Shown: in pieces, positions 8,051-16,389 of the stretch
How positions within the stretch are numbered: the stretch's first letter is position 1
Layout: the number at the start of each line of letters is the position of its first letter
Assembly (NCBI GenBank): GCA_046328125.1
Contig: JAXLXF010000010.1
Coordinates: 1 to 64,000, forward strand
DNA length: 64,000 bases
Origin: JADZEM01 sp046328125
GTDB taxonomy: Bacteria > Chloroflexota > UBA6077 > JACCZL01
Direction of reading: 5' to 3'
The notes under the pieces: model-generated
The model's database searches: none
The model's input: the letters and a program-made list of their open reading frames with translations, nothing else
Told to the model about the DNA's origin: nothing
Translations under genes and position numbers: made by a program

Positions 8051-8758
8051 ATGTCGTCCAGCCTCGAGCCCGCGCCGCGCCTCAAGTGGATCACCAAGCT
8101 GCTCGTGCGAGGCTACTTCAAGCTGTTCCACCAGTACGAGGCGCTCGGCCAGGAGCATCTCCCGCCCCATCCGCCGGTGCTGGTGCTGACCAATCATGTC
8201 AGCAACCTGGACGTCCCGGCCTTCGTGCTGGCCGATCCGTACCCGGGCTCGTGTCTGATCGCCAAGGCGTCGCTCACCCAGACCCCGATCGTCAAGAACG
8301 TGATGGCGGCCTGGGGCGCCATTCCCGTCGCGCGGGACGGCAACGACTCGTCGGCGCTGCGCGAGGTGCTGCGCAAGCTGCGGGAGGGCCGGCTGGTCGC
8401 CATCGCGGCGGAAGGCACCCGCAACCGCGAGGGCTGGCTTGGCGAGACGAACCCGGTGCTGGCCCGCCTCGCGATCCAGGCGTCAGCAGCAGGCATCCCG
8501 CTGGTTCCCCTGGCCGCCTACGGGACGTACCAGTGCCTGCCGAAAGGCGCCGTCTTCCCGAGGCCGGGCAAGGTGAAGGTGCTGATCGGACCACAATTCG
8601 AGCTCGGCTACCTGAAGAAGTGGCCAAAAGACGAGGGCGTCGAAGAGGCCCGCCGGATCATCCGTCAGCGGCTGCTGGTGATGATGGAGTCCGGCCTGCC
8701 GATCGCGCCGCCAGCATCCGAAGCCGGTGCCCCGAACCCCAACAAGGCTCCCGCCTGA
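8051..8758 (+). CDS. 1-acyl-sn-glycerol-3-phosphate acyltransferase-like protein (PlsC family)
   Basis: A 235-aa acyltransferase of the PlsC/LPLAT family, which transfers acyl chains onto lysophospholipids at the inner face of the membrane. The catalytic NHxxxxD motif is NHVSNLD near residue 48. The glycerol-phosphate-binding block is EGTRNREG near residue 120, followed by VPLAAYG. The ATG at 8051 has GGGGGAG eight bases upstream and is preferred to the upstream in-frame ATG at 7991. The C-terminus ends in an Ala/Pro tail. It is divergent from the SelA-like gene and followed by an inverted repeat. Confidence 0.88.
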   Translation: MSSSLEPAPRLKWITKLLVRGYFKLFHQYEALGQEHLPPHPPVLVLTNHVSNLDVPAFVLADPYPGSCLIAKASLTQTPIVKNVMAAWGAIPVARDGNDSSALREVLRKLREGRLVAIAAEGTRNREGWLGETNPVLARLAIQASAAGIPLVPLAAYGTYQCLPKGAVFPRPGKVKVLIGPQFELGYLKKWPKDEGVEEARRIIRQRLLVMMESGLPIAPPASEAGAPNPNKAPA

Positions 8759-8766
8759 CACCAGCG

Positions 8767-8873
8767 CCCCCTGTCATCCTGAGCCTGCGAAGGATCTCCC
8801 AACGAAGCAGCACAACTCCCGGAGCGCGGGGTGGGGCTGTGAGATCCTTCGCAAGCTCAGGATCACAGGGGGC
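8767..8873. repeat. Inverted repeat family B, copy 2
   Basis: Arms of about 32 bp (8767-8798 and 8841-8873) with two mismatches, sharing the GTCATCCTGAGC and GCGAAGGATCT blocks with the copy at 6589-6683. It lies 9 bp after the acyltransferase stop. Confidence 0.85.
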
Positions 8874-9162
8874 TCACCATGACAGGAGAGCTCAGGCTGA
8901 CACGTCGTCCTGTGCCTGGCCCGCGGGCACGGTTCTTCTGCCCATCCGTCGTCCACCCGCATGACAAAACGCTGACATCGGCCCAGATTTACGAAACGTG
9001 TGCACCCTGCTACTCGTTTCACGACCAGAGGGTACGGATGCTGGCGTGTGGTCTCTTCCGTCGTGGCCTGGGTCTTGCTCGACTCCCCACGCGCTTTGAG
9101 ACACAGAGTCAGTCGGCGTCTGTCTCTCTCGACGCTGAAGCTCTCAATCGTCTGGAGGGTCC
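8874..9162. other. Intergenic region without a recognisable gene
   Basis: About 290 bp between repeat family B and the Asn-rich protein gene. Short frames occur on both strands but none shows family-like sequence. It presumably holds the promoter of the downstream gene, but no convincing -35/-10 pair is seen. Confidence 0.5.
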
Positions 9163-9957
9163 ATGCGGGTTGGACGGCTCATCCTGGTGGTCGCGACACT
9201 CGTCACGATCGTGGTGTTTCCCCTACTGATGCGAGACGCGCTTCAGGCACTCAGGCTTCCGAACGCGTATGCAGCCCCGGCCGGAGTCGATCCGAACGGC
9301 CGGGTGTACAAGGACGGGAACAACAACGACAATAACAAGAACAACAATAACAACAACAACAACAACAATGGCGGCGACGAGAACAACGACAACGACGTCT
9401 GTTACGCGAGCCTGAACGACAACGAAGAAGTGCCGTGTGACAACACCAACGGCAACGCCAACGCCAACGACAACGTCTACACGCCACCTCCGCCCCCGCC
9501 TTCGGAGCCCGCTCCGTCCGGGCCGCAGCAGACGGCACGGCGCTGCTATTCGGCTGGGGAGACCGGCTACCTCCGCCTGGAGTTGATTGGCGGCACCATT
9601 GTGATTCACGTCGTGCCACCGGCCGGCTTCGCGCAGGACGCCTCGATCCGTCTCGACGCCGTTGACCCGGCGACTGTCCCGACCCCGCCGAGTGGCGCCA
9701 CGCTCCTCGACACGATGGTCTGGCGGATGAGCGCCGGCAGCCCGTGTGACGGCCCGTCCCTCACGCAGCTACCGGGAGACGTGAACCTCGGCATCCCGTA
9801 CACCGTCTCGGCCAACAAGTCGAAGCTCCAGATCGTGTACCTGCAGAACAACGCCTGGGTCGAAGTACCGACCACGCCGGACCCGGACCCGAACAAGGCG
9901 TACATCTCGGCGACGATTCACAACACCGGCACCTACGCCGTGATCCAGAAGCCGTAG
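9163..9957 (+). CDS. Secreted protein with Asn-rich low-complexity segment
   Basis: I do not recognise this 264-aa protein. It has an N-terminal hydrophobic segment (RLILVVATLVTIVVFPLLM) resembling a signal peptide or anchor, with a possible cleavage site after AYAA near residue 38. Residues about 52-100 are very rich in Asn, Asp and Gly, encoded by tandem AAC/AAT triplets around 9320-9370. A Pro run (PPPPPP) and a linker follow. The C-terminal 150 residues form a predicted beta-rich domain with two Cys (RRCYSAGE, SPCDG). The ATG at 9163 is preceded by GGAGGG. It lies upstream of an O-antigen-ligase-like gene and may be a surface or matrix component, but this is inference. Confidence 0.75.
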   Translation: MRVGRLILVVATLVTIVVFPLLMRDALQALRLPNAYAAPAGVDPNGRVYKDGNNNDNNKNNNNNNNNNNGGDENNDNDVCYASLNDNEEVPCDNTNGNANANDNVYTPPPPPPSEPAPSGPQQTARRCYSAGETGYLRLELIGGTIVIHVVPPAGFAQDASIRLDAVDPATVPTPPSGATLLDTMVWRMSAGSPCDGPSLTQLPGDVNLGIPYTVSANKSKLQIVYLQNNAWVEVPTTPDPDPNKAYISATIHNTGTYAVIQKP

Positions 9958-10026
9958 TCAGGAGGGGCTCATCCCTACCTCTGTCGGTACCCCTGACAGC
10001 AGATCCAGAGGGGACGGCGAGCGTCG

Positions 10027-11757
10027 GTGGCCCTGACGCTCGCCGCCGCGACCAGACGACCGCTCCAGGCCGTCACCGGCCTGGAGTCGGTCATCGCTCC
10101 GACCTGCGCGCTGGCGCTCCTGGTGCACCCGACTCCGCTGACCTGGCCGGCGCTCGTGGTCGGAGCCGCTCCGGTCTTCGCGCGCTGGATCGTTCAGGGG
10201 CGACCCTGGCGCGCCACGCCGTTCGACCTTCCCCTGGCGCTGCTCATCGTCAGTTGTGGCAGCGGTCTGGCCGCTGCGCCGAACCCCCAGGATGGCGCCA
10301 TCAGATTCTTCGGGCTGGTGGCCGCGCTCATCCTGTTCGCCTGGGTCCGCGAGCACGCGGCCTCGCCGGATGCCTCGTGCCGGGCTACCGTCGGCGTGGT
10401 CGTCGCCGTCTCGACGGCGAGCCTGCTGCTGGTGCACGTCGCGCAGCCGTTCCTGCTGCTGGATCGCGTGCCGCCGCTGGCGGCGCTGGCTGGCCTGATG
10501 GAGCCGCTCGGCCTGTATCGCCTTCTGAGCGCCGACGGCGCGGCGCTCCAACGGTTCCGACTGTACGCCTCTGGCGTGGGCGCCCTGGCGGCCGTGGGGC
10601 TGGCGATGACCGGCGGGCTGGTGCTCGGCTCGCGCAGTCGCCGCCATCTGCCGGCGCTCGCCGTGCTCGGTCTCTGGTTCGCAGCTCTCCTCTACGTCGC
10701 CGACAATCGTGGCTCGATGCTGGCCGCCGCCGTCGCGCTTGGCTGCACGATCGTCTGGTGGCGGCCCCGACTGTTGCTCCTGGCGGTCTTGTTCGTCTTC
10801 GGCACGCTCGACCTGATGGCGTTCGGGATGGCCCAGCGCGGCCTGAGCCTGCGCACCGTGCTGGAGCGGATCGACTTCTGGCAGAAGGGGCTGGTGCTGG
10901 CGTCCGAGACACCGCTGACCGGAGTCGGGCTGGGCGTCTCCTCGGTCCAGCTGGCGTACCGGGCCGCGTTTCAGCCCACCAACCCGCCGTTCAACCACGC
11001 CCACAACATCTTCGTCCAGGCGCTGCTCGAACAGGGGCTGCTGGGCGTCGTCGGCCTGCTCTGGGTCTGCCTCGCCGTGGCCCGCCTCGGACCGACACCC
11101 CGCGTGGCCCAGGACGCGGGCCACGACGCCCGTCATGCGACGCGGCTGCGCGGAGCCAGTCTGGCGCTGCTCGGCGGCAGCGTGGCGCTGTTGGCGGCCG
11201 GCCTGACCGAGATCGTCGCGCTGACCACGCTTGGCACGGCCCTGCTGCTGGTCATGCTCGGGCTGCTGGTGGCCGCCCACGACGCCGCATCTGATCTCAC
11301 ACCAGTTGCCAGAGTGTCTGCCGGGGTGCCCTCACCCCCCAGCCCCCTCTCCCTGCGCGCGGGAGAGGGGAGACGGAAGAGACCTGCTCCCCCTCTCCCT
11401 GTGCGCGGGAGAGGGGGCTGGGGGGTGAGGGCACCCGGCACGCGCCGACCAGGGCGCTCATCGTGGCAGTCGTCGTCCTGGTGTTTGCGACGGTGGCGTC
11501 CGGGCAGGTGCGAGCCGTGGTGGCGGTGCCGGCTCTCAACCTCGGTACGTCGGCGCTCTACCGCGCGACCCTTTCAGACCCAGGCAGCAACCCGTCCGCG
11601 CATCCGCGGGCCGTCGCGCTGGCGATCTCGTCGCTCCAGGTCGCGGCCACCATCGACTCGGGCAGCGTCCCCGCGTGGCGCAACCTGGCGCTCGCGCTGG
11701 CTGCCAGCGGCGACCGCGACGGCGCGCGCCGGGCCGCCGACGAGGCCCGGGCGGTGA
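10027..11757 (+). CDS. O-antigen ligase-like polytopic membrane protein (copy 1; 3' end repeat-disturbed)
   Basis: The recognisable protein runs from the GTG at 10027 to about 11300, giving some 425 residues with about ten hydrophobic helices. It has the Wzy_C/O-antigen ligase pattern: a long periplasmic region with TGVGLGVSSVQLAYRAAF near residue 298, then PPFNHAHNIFVQALLEQGLL near residue 318. The family polymerises or ligates surface glycans. The frame stays open through an inverted-repeat element (11324-11436) and then reads about 300 bp of the next gene out of frame. The last 150 residues are thus almost certainly not native. A paralogue (38392-39858) shares RATPFDLPL, VADNRG and HAHNI blocks and also precedes a TPR gene. 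Confidence 0.8.
   Translation: MALTLAAATRRPLQAVTGLESVIAPTCALALLVHPTPLTWPALVVGAAPVFARWIVQGRPWRATPFDLPLALLIVSCGSGLAAAPNPQDGAIRFFGLVAALILFAWVREHAASPDASCRATVGVVVAVSTASLLLVHVAQPFLLLDRVPPLAALAGLMEPLGLYRLLSADGAALQRFRLYASGVGALAAVGLAMTGGLVLGSRSRRHLPALAVLGLWFAALLYVADNRGSMLAAAVALGCTIVWWRPRLLLLAVLFVFGTLDLMAFGMAQRGLSLRTVLERIDFWQKGLVLASETPLTGVGLGVSSVQLAYRAAFQPTNPPFNHAHNIFVQALLEQGLLGVVGLLWVCLAVARLGPTPRVAQDAGHDARHATRLRGASLALLGGSVALLAAGLTEIVALTTLGTALLLVMLGLLVAAHDAASDLTPVARVSAGVPSPPSPLSLRAGEGRRKRPAPPLPVRGRGGWGVRAPGTRRPGRSSWQSSSWCLRRWRPGRCEPWWRCRLSTSVRRRSTARPFQTQAATRPRIRGPSRWRSRRSRSRPPSTRAASPRGATWRSRWLPAATATARAGPPTRPGR
11324..11436. repeat. Inverted repeat family D, copy 1
   Basis: A perfect 30-bp inverted repeat with outer arms GGGTGCCCTCACCCCCCAGC onward. 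Inside it are smaller CTCTCCC/GGGAGAG hairpins around ..TGCGCGCGGG.. . It lies at the junction of the O-antigen ligase and TPR genes. Related copies are at 17502-17546, 35431-35478 and 37660-37706. Confidence 0.88.
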
Positions 11758-12560
11758 CGCCGCCAGACGACCATGACGCCCTCTTCGGGGTCGGGCGGGC
11801 GTACGCGGCGGCCGGCGCCTGGGACGACGCCATCGCGGCCTGGAGCGACGTCGGGGCCGGGCCGCAACTGCTCCGGCTCGGACGGGATCTGGCTCGCGGT
11901 CCGGACTGGCAGGCCAGCATCTCGGCGTTCGTGGCGGCGAGCAGGCTCGGCGCGCCGGGGCGGTCCGGCCCGGACGGCGCTGCCACCACTGCGCTCGCGC
12001 ACGGCCAGTCCGCCGAGGAAGCGATAGCCCACCTGGCGCCGCTCATCGCGAGTGGCGGCACGGTCGGATACCGTGCTCGCCTGGAATCAGCCCGCGTCTA
12101 CCGCCTGACCGGCCAGCCGGAGCGCGCCCAGCAGGCGCTCCTGGAGGCCGAGCGGGCCGGCCCCGACGATCAGCTCGAATTGGAACGAGCGCTCATCAAC
12201 CTGGACCTGAACCAGCCGTACGCATCGGAGGCGGCGCTCGTCTGGATCGTGGCCCACCCCATCGAGCCGGCCGATGGCATCCCGGACGGCGACGACCCGC
12301 GCTACTGGCTCGCGGTCGCCCAGGCCCGCGTCGGCAAGCCAGATGACGCGCTCGCCACGGCGCGGGCTGGCCTGGCGGCGCTATCCCCCCAGCAGGCGTC
12401 GTTGCGGGTGCCGTACCACTTGCTGATCGGCGACACTCTCCTAAGCCTCGGGCGGCCGGTCGACGCGATGACGACGTTTCGGGCCGGCCAGCGTCTCGCT
12501 CCAACCGACCCGCGCCTCGCCGACGGTGTCGCCCGCGCCCAGGCCGCCCTCCGACGCTAG
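11463..12560 (+). CDS. Membrane-anchored TPR-repeat protein (copy 1)
   Basis: A 365-aa protein beginning with a hydrophobic helix (VVVLVFATVASGQVRAVVAV) followed by an extracytoplasmic domain of helical tetratricopeptide-like repeats, such as PAWRNLALALAASGDRDGAR, DALFGVGRAYAAAGAWDDAI and YRLTGQPERAQQALLEAERA. Such domains mediate protein contacts. It is homologous in order and sequence to the TPR protein at 39920-41563, and both follow an O-antigen-ligase gene. It may originally have been the C-terminal part of one ligase-TPR protein, since the GTG start at 11463 lacks a clear ribosome site and the frame is open upstream into the repeat element. Its function is probably in surface glycan assembly. 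Confidence 0.75.
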   Translation: MAVVVLVFATVASGQVRAVVAVPALNLGTSALYRATLSDPGSNPSAHPRAVALAISSLQVAATIDSGSVPAWRNLALALAASGDRDGARRAADEARAVTPPDDHDALFGVGRAYAAAGAWDDAIAAWSDVGAGPQLLRLGRDLARGPDWQASISAFVAASRLGAPGRSGPDGAATTALAHGQSAEEAIAHLAPLIASGGTVGYRARLESARVYRLTGQPERAQQALLEAERAGPDDQLELERALINLDLNQPYASEAALVWIVAHPIEPADGIPDGDDPRYWLAVAQARVGKPDDALATARAGLAALSPQQASLRVPYHLLIGDTLLSLGRPVDAMTTFRAGQRLAPTDPRLADGVARAQAALRR

Positions 12561-12616
12561 CGCGCCCTGATGCGCCATCATTCCACGCTTCGTGGACAGG
12601 AGAGGGAGTGGGCGTT

Positions 12617-13096
12617 ATGGGGTACATCCAGGAGCTGCGCGCGCTGGTGGGGCACCGGATGCTGATGGGGGCCGGTGTGCGCGCCATCATTCGCAACGAG
12701 TCCGGCGACGTCCTGATGCAGCTGCGCAGCGACTTCAAGCTCTGGGGGCTACCGGCCGGCGGCATCGAGTTGGGCGAGAGCGCCTGGGACGCGCTCTGCC
12801 GCGAGGTGAACGAGGAAACCGGGCTGACCATCCTGAAGGCGCGCCCGTACGGCATCTACTCCAACCCGAAGTACCAGCACACCTACCCGAACGGCGACCA
12901 GATTCAGCCGTTCGCGGTGGGCTTCCTGGTGGAGGAATGGACCGGGACCGCCACGCCGGACGGCGACGAGTCATTGGACCTCCAGTGGTTCCCGTTCGAC
13001 GCGCCGCCCCCGCCCGAGCAGATCGTGATGCCACACCGCTCGGCCTTCGACGACGTCCGGCAGTTCCTCGAGACGGGTCAGGTCGTCGTAGATTGA
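12617..13096 (+). CDS. NUDIX hydrolase
   Basis: A 159-aa NUDIX protein that hydrolyses a nucleoside diphosphate linked to another group. The complete Nudix box is present: GGIELGE near residue 55 followed seven residues later by REVNEETGL. Starts at GTG 12608 or ATG 12617 are both possible; the ATG has GAGGGAG eight bases upstream. The N-terminal GYIQELRALVGHRMLMGAG is seen in a subgroup acting on ADP-sugars or NADH-like compounds, but the substrate is not predictable. It is cytosolic and follows the TPR gene by about 55 bp on the same strand. Confidence 0.92.
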   Translation: MGYIQELRALVGHRMLMGAGVRAIIRNESGDVLMQLRSDFKLWGLPAGGIELGESAWDALCREVNEETGLTILKARPYGIYSNPKYQHTYPNGDQIQPFAVGFLVEEWTGTATPDGDESLDLQWFPFDAPPPPEQIVMPHRSAFDDVRQFLETGQVVVD

Positions 13097-13139
13097 CGGG
13101 CGCCGGACCTCACGACGCACGCGGACGCGGTCGGCTTTT

Positions 13140-13198
13140 GGGGCGCAATGAATTGCGCCCGTACGATGACATCGTACGGGCGCAATCCATTGCGCCCC
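13140..13198. repeat. Inverted repeat family C, copy 1
   Basis: Two 29-bp arms separated by one base with one mismatch. Each arm is itself built on GGGCGCAATGAATTGCGCCC, a near palindrome, giving a nested cruciform. It lies between the NUDIX gene and ppdK. The remaining 240 bp to ppdK hold no recognisable gene. A TATAAG near 13250 could be a -10 box but lacks a spaced -35. Confidence 0.85.
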
Positions 13199-13440
13199 GG
13201 CAAACGCGCGTCGGTTGACGCTGTGACAAGATCGTCCCTACCATTCGACTATAAGCCGGACGCTCGGCGGTTCATACCACCGTTTATGAATCGGTCCGAA
13301 CGGGGGACGCGCGTTGGACGACGGCGTAGACGCGGCCCCGTGCTGCCGGATCAGCACTGCCACGCGATGACCGGAATCCCTTCTCAGCACCAGCACCAGC
13401 ACGTCTCGCATTAGCACGTCTCGTAAGGAGCACAGGCCGC

Positions 13441-16197
13441 ATGGCACCAGCATCGACCGGCACGCCGTCCAACGGCGCCGCGCACAAGTGGGTCTACCTG
13501 TTCGAGGAAGGCAACGCCGACCGCAACCTGCTCGGCGGCAAGGGCGCCGGCTGCGCCACCATGACGGCGGCCGGGCTGCCGGTCCCGGCCGGATTCACCA
13601 TCACCACCGAAGCGTGCGTCTCCTACTACAGCACCAACAACCAGTTTCCGGACGGCATGTGGGACCAGACCCTCGAATCCCTCAAAGCCATCGAGAGCAA
13701 GATGGGCAAGAAGCTGGGCGACCCGAACGACCCGCTGCTCGTCTCGGTGCGGTCCGGTGCGCGGGTCTCGATGCCAGGCATGATGGACACCGTCCTCAAC
13801 CTCGGGCTGAACGACGTGTCGGTCGAGGGGCTGGCGAAGCTCACGAACAATCCCCGCTTCGCGCTGGATGCTTACCGCCGCTTCATCAGCATGTTCGGGC
13901 GGATCGTCCAGGGCATCGACACCGCGAAGTTCGATCACGTCCTGGACGAGGCGAAGGAGCGAGCGGGCGTCAAGTCCGACCCGGAGCTGTCGGACGCCCA
14001 GCTGCGCGAGGTCGTGGCCGAGTACAAGAAGATCGTCAAGGCCGAGACCGGCGCTGACTTCCCGTCTGACCCGCTCGACCAGCTCAAGCTCGCGATCCAG
14101 GCCGTATTCGGCTCCTGGATGGGGAAGCGGGCGGTGGACTACCGCCGCGCCGAGAAGCTGCCCGACGACTGGGGCACCGCCGTCAACGTCCAGACGATGG
14201 TCTTCGGGAACATGGGCGACGACAGCGGCACCGGCGTGGCGTTCACCCGCGACCCGAACACCGGCGAGAACGTGCTGTACGGCAACTTCCTGGCGAACGC
14301 CCAGGGCGAGGACGTGGTCGCGGGCATCCGCAACGCCGAGCCGATCTCGGCGATGAAGGACCACAACGAAGACGTCTACAACCAGTTCGTGAAGATCGCG
14401 GGCCAGCTCGAGACGACCTACCGCGACATGCAGGACCTGGAGTTCACCGTCGAGCGCGGCAAGCTCTACATGCTCCAGACCCGCAGCGGGAAGCGGACCG
14501 GCCGCGCGGCGGTCAAGATCGCGAAGGACATGGAAGAGGCGGGCCTGATCTCGAAGGACGAGGCGCTGTTGCGCGTCGAGCCGCGGCACGTCGTCCAGCT
14601 GCTGCTGCCCCGCTTCGACGAGGCGGCGAAGGCGGCGGCAGACGCCAGCGGCCAACTGATCGCGACCGGCGTCGGTGCCTCGCCGGGCGCGGCGGTCGGC
14701 GCGGTCTGCTTCGACCCGGACCGGGCCGAGCACCTGGCCCAGACCGGCGCTCGCGTCATCCTGGTCCGTCCCGAGACCGCTCCTGACGACTTCCACGGCA
14801 TGATCGTCTCCCAGGGCATCCTGACCAGCCGGGGTGGCACCTCGTCGCACGCGGCGGTCGTGGCACGCGGGCTTGGCAAGCCGTGCATCGTCGGCGCCGA
14901 GTCGGTCCGCGTGAACCTCGAAACCCGCACCTTCCGCGTCCGCGACGTCGAGGTGAAGGAAGGCGACGTCATCTCCATTGACGGCACGACCGGCGAGGTG
15001 ATGAAGGGCGAGGTCAAGACGGTCGAGCCGAACTTCTCGGAGGATCTCGATCTCCAGGCGGTGCTCGGCTGGGCCGACGGTCGCCGGCGCCTCGGCACCT
15101 GGGCGAACGCCGACCGTGAGCGCGATGCCGCTCGGGCGCGTGAGCTGGGGGCGCAGGGGATCGGGCTGTGCCGCACCGAGCACATGTTCGAGGAGGCCGA
15201 GCGCCTGCCGGTCGTGCGGCAGATGATCCTGAACGCCTCGAAGGCGCGGGCCGGCGACGAGGAGGCGCGCAACCTGTACCTCGAAGCGCTGGAGTCGCTG
15301 CTGGGCTACCAGAAGGGCGACTTCAAGGGGCTGCTTCGCGCGATGGACGGCCTGCCGGTCATCATCCGCCTGCTGGACCCGCCGCTCCACGAGTTCCTGC
15401 CGAAGTACGAGGAGCTGCTGGTCAAGGTCACCGAGATGCGAGTCAAGGGTGAGACCGGGCCTGAGCGGGACGAGACGGAGGAGCTGCTCCAGGCCGTCGC
15501 GGCGATGCGCGAGCAGAACCCGATGCTCGGCCTGCGGGGCTGCCGCCTCGGCCTGATGTTCCCCGAGATCAACGAGATGCAGGTCCGCGCGATCCTGGAA
15601 GCGGCCGTCGAGCTGAAGCAGGAGGGCAAGGACCCGCACCCCGAGATCATGATCCCGCTGGTCGGCGACGTCCGCGAGCTGAAGCGGGTCAAGGAGCAGC
15701 TGCTGAAGGTGGCGGAGGACGTGATCGGCAAGGCCGGCGTCGATCTCCACTACAAGTTCGGCACCATGATCGAGGTGCCGCGCGCGGCCCTGACGGCAGG
15801 CCAGATCGCCGAGGAGGCCGAGTTCTTCAGCTTCGGCACCAACGACCTGACCCAGACGACGTACGGCTTCTCCCGCGACGACGCCGAGGGCAAGTTCCTG
15901 GGCTTCTATCAGGACGCCAAGCTGCTGACGAACAACCCGTTCCAGGTCATCGACCCGGACGGTGTGGGCAAGCTGATCCGGATGGGCGTCAACGACGGCC
16001 GCGCGACCCGTGGCGACCTGGAGGTCGGGATCTGCGGCGAGCACGGCGGCGATCCGGAGTCCGTCGAGTTCTGCCACCGGGCCGGGTTGAACTACGTCAG
16101 CTCGTCGCCGTTCCGGATTCCGGTGGCGCGGCTGGCAGCAGCTCAGGCGGCGATCCGCGAGGGCGCCGCTGGGCCAGCGATCAGCACGACGGCGTAA
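13441..16197 (+). CDS. ppdK: Pyruvate, phosphate dikinase
   Basis: A 918-aa enzyme that interconverts pyruvate + ATP + phosphate and PEP + AMP + PPi in the cytosol. The domain order is complete: N-terminal ATP-grasp domain (WVYLFEEGNADRNLLGGKGA at residue 17), a phosphohistidine swivel domain with TSRGGTSSHAAVV and catalytic His near residue 470, and a C-terminal PEP/pyruvate TIM barrel (GLCRTEHMF, FSFGTNDLTQTTYGFSRDD, GICGEHGGD). The length fits the family (about 880-920). The ATG at 13441 is preceded by AAGGAG. It stands upstream of the dgt-dnaG-rpoD region. Nothing suggests unusual catalysis, so a central metabolic role is expected. Confidence 0.97.
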   Translation: MAPASTGTPSNGAAHKWVYLFEEGNADRNLLGGKGAGCATMTAAGLPVPAGFTITTEACVSYYSTNNQFPDGMWDQTLESLKAIESKMGKKLGDPNDPLLVSVRSGARVSMPGMMDTVLNLGLNDVSVEGLAKLTNNPRFALDAYRRFISMFGRIVQGIDTAKFDHVLDEAKERAGVKSDPELSDAQLREVVAEYKKIVKAETGADFPSDPLDQLKLAIQAVFGSWMGKRAVDYRRAEKLPDDWGTAVNVQTMVFGNMGDDSGTGVAFTRDPNTGENVLYGNFLANAQGEDVVAGIRNAEPISAMKDHNEDVYNQFVKIAGQLETTYRDMQDLEFTVERGKLYMLQTRSGKRTGRAAVKIAKDMEEAGLISKDEALLRVEPRHVVQLLLPRFDEAAKAAADASGQLIATGVGASPGAAVGAVCFDPDRAEHLAQTGARVILVRPETAPDDFHGMIVSQGILTSRGGTSSHAAVVARGLGKPCIVGAESVRVNLETRTFRVRDVEVKEGDVISIDGTTGEVMKGEVKTVEPNFSEDLDLQAVLGWADGRRRLGTWANADRERDAARARELGAQGIGLCRTEHMFEEAERLPVVRQMILNASKARAGDEEARNLYLEALESLLGYQKGDFKGLLRAMDGLPVIIRLLDPPLHEFLPKYEELLVKVTEMRVKGETGPERDETEELLQAVAAMREQNPMLGLRGCRLGLMFPEINEMQVRAILEAAVELKQEGKDPHPEIMIPLVGDVRELKRVKEQLLKVAEDVIGKAGVDLHYKFGTMIEVPRAALTAGQIAEEAEFFSFGTNDLTQTTYGFSRDDAEGKFLGFYQDAKLLTNNPFQVIDPDGVGKLIRMGVNDGRATRGDLEVGICGEHGGDPESVEFCHRAGLNYVSSSPFRIPVARLAAAQAAIREGAAGPAISTTA

Positions 16198-16206
16198 GTG
16201 CATCCC

Positions 16207-16271
16207 CGGGGGCGCGATGAATCGCGCCCCTACTAGATCAACCCTTGTAGGGGCGCGATTTATCGCGCCCT
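16207..16271. repeat. Inverted repeat family C, copy 2
   Basis: Arms GGGGGCGCGATGAATCGCGC... and the inverted copy TAGGGGCGCGATTTATCGCGC... around a short spacer. A further half element with the same GCCGCCCCTAC ending lies at 16318-16345. Both fill the gap between ppdK and dgt. Confidence 0.8.
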
Positions 16272-16389
16272 TCCCCTTGTCATCACGCCCTCGCTTCGTC
16301 TTCGAGTGGTACCCTTGAAAGGGCGGAAATGGTGCCGCCCCTACTTCTCATCATCTCGACATGCCTTCTGGTTCCTGGTGGAGGGTCCG

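Noticed and set aside
13215..13256. TTGACG and TATAAG as a ppdK promoter
   Set aside because: The two boxes are 29 bp apart, which is too far for a sigma-70 promoter.
13411..16203. A 930-codon open frame antisense to ppdK, and similar long antisense frames at 4692-6599 and 9958-11280
   Set aside because: They mirror real genes in a G/C-rich genome, have Arg/Gln/His-rich composition and no family pattern.
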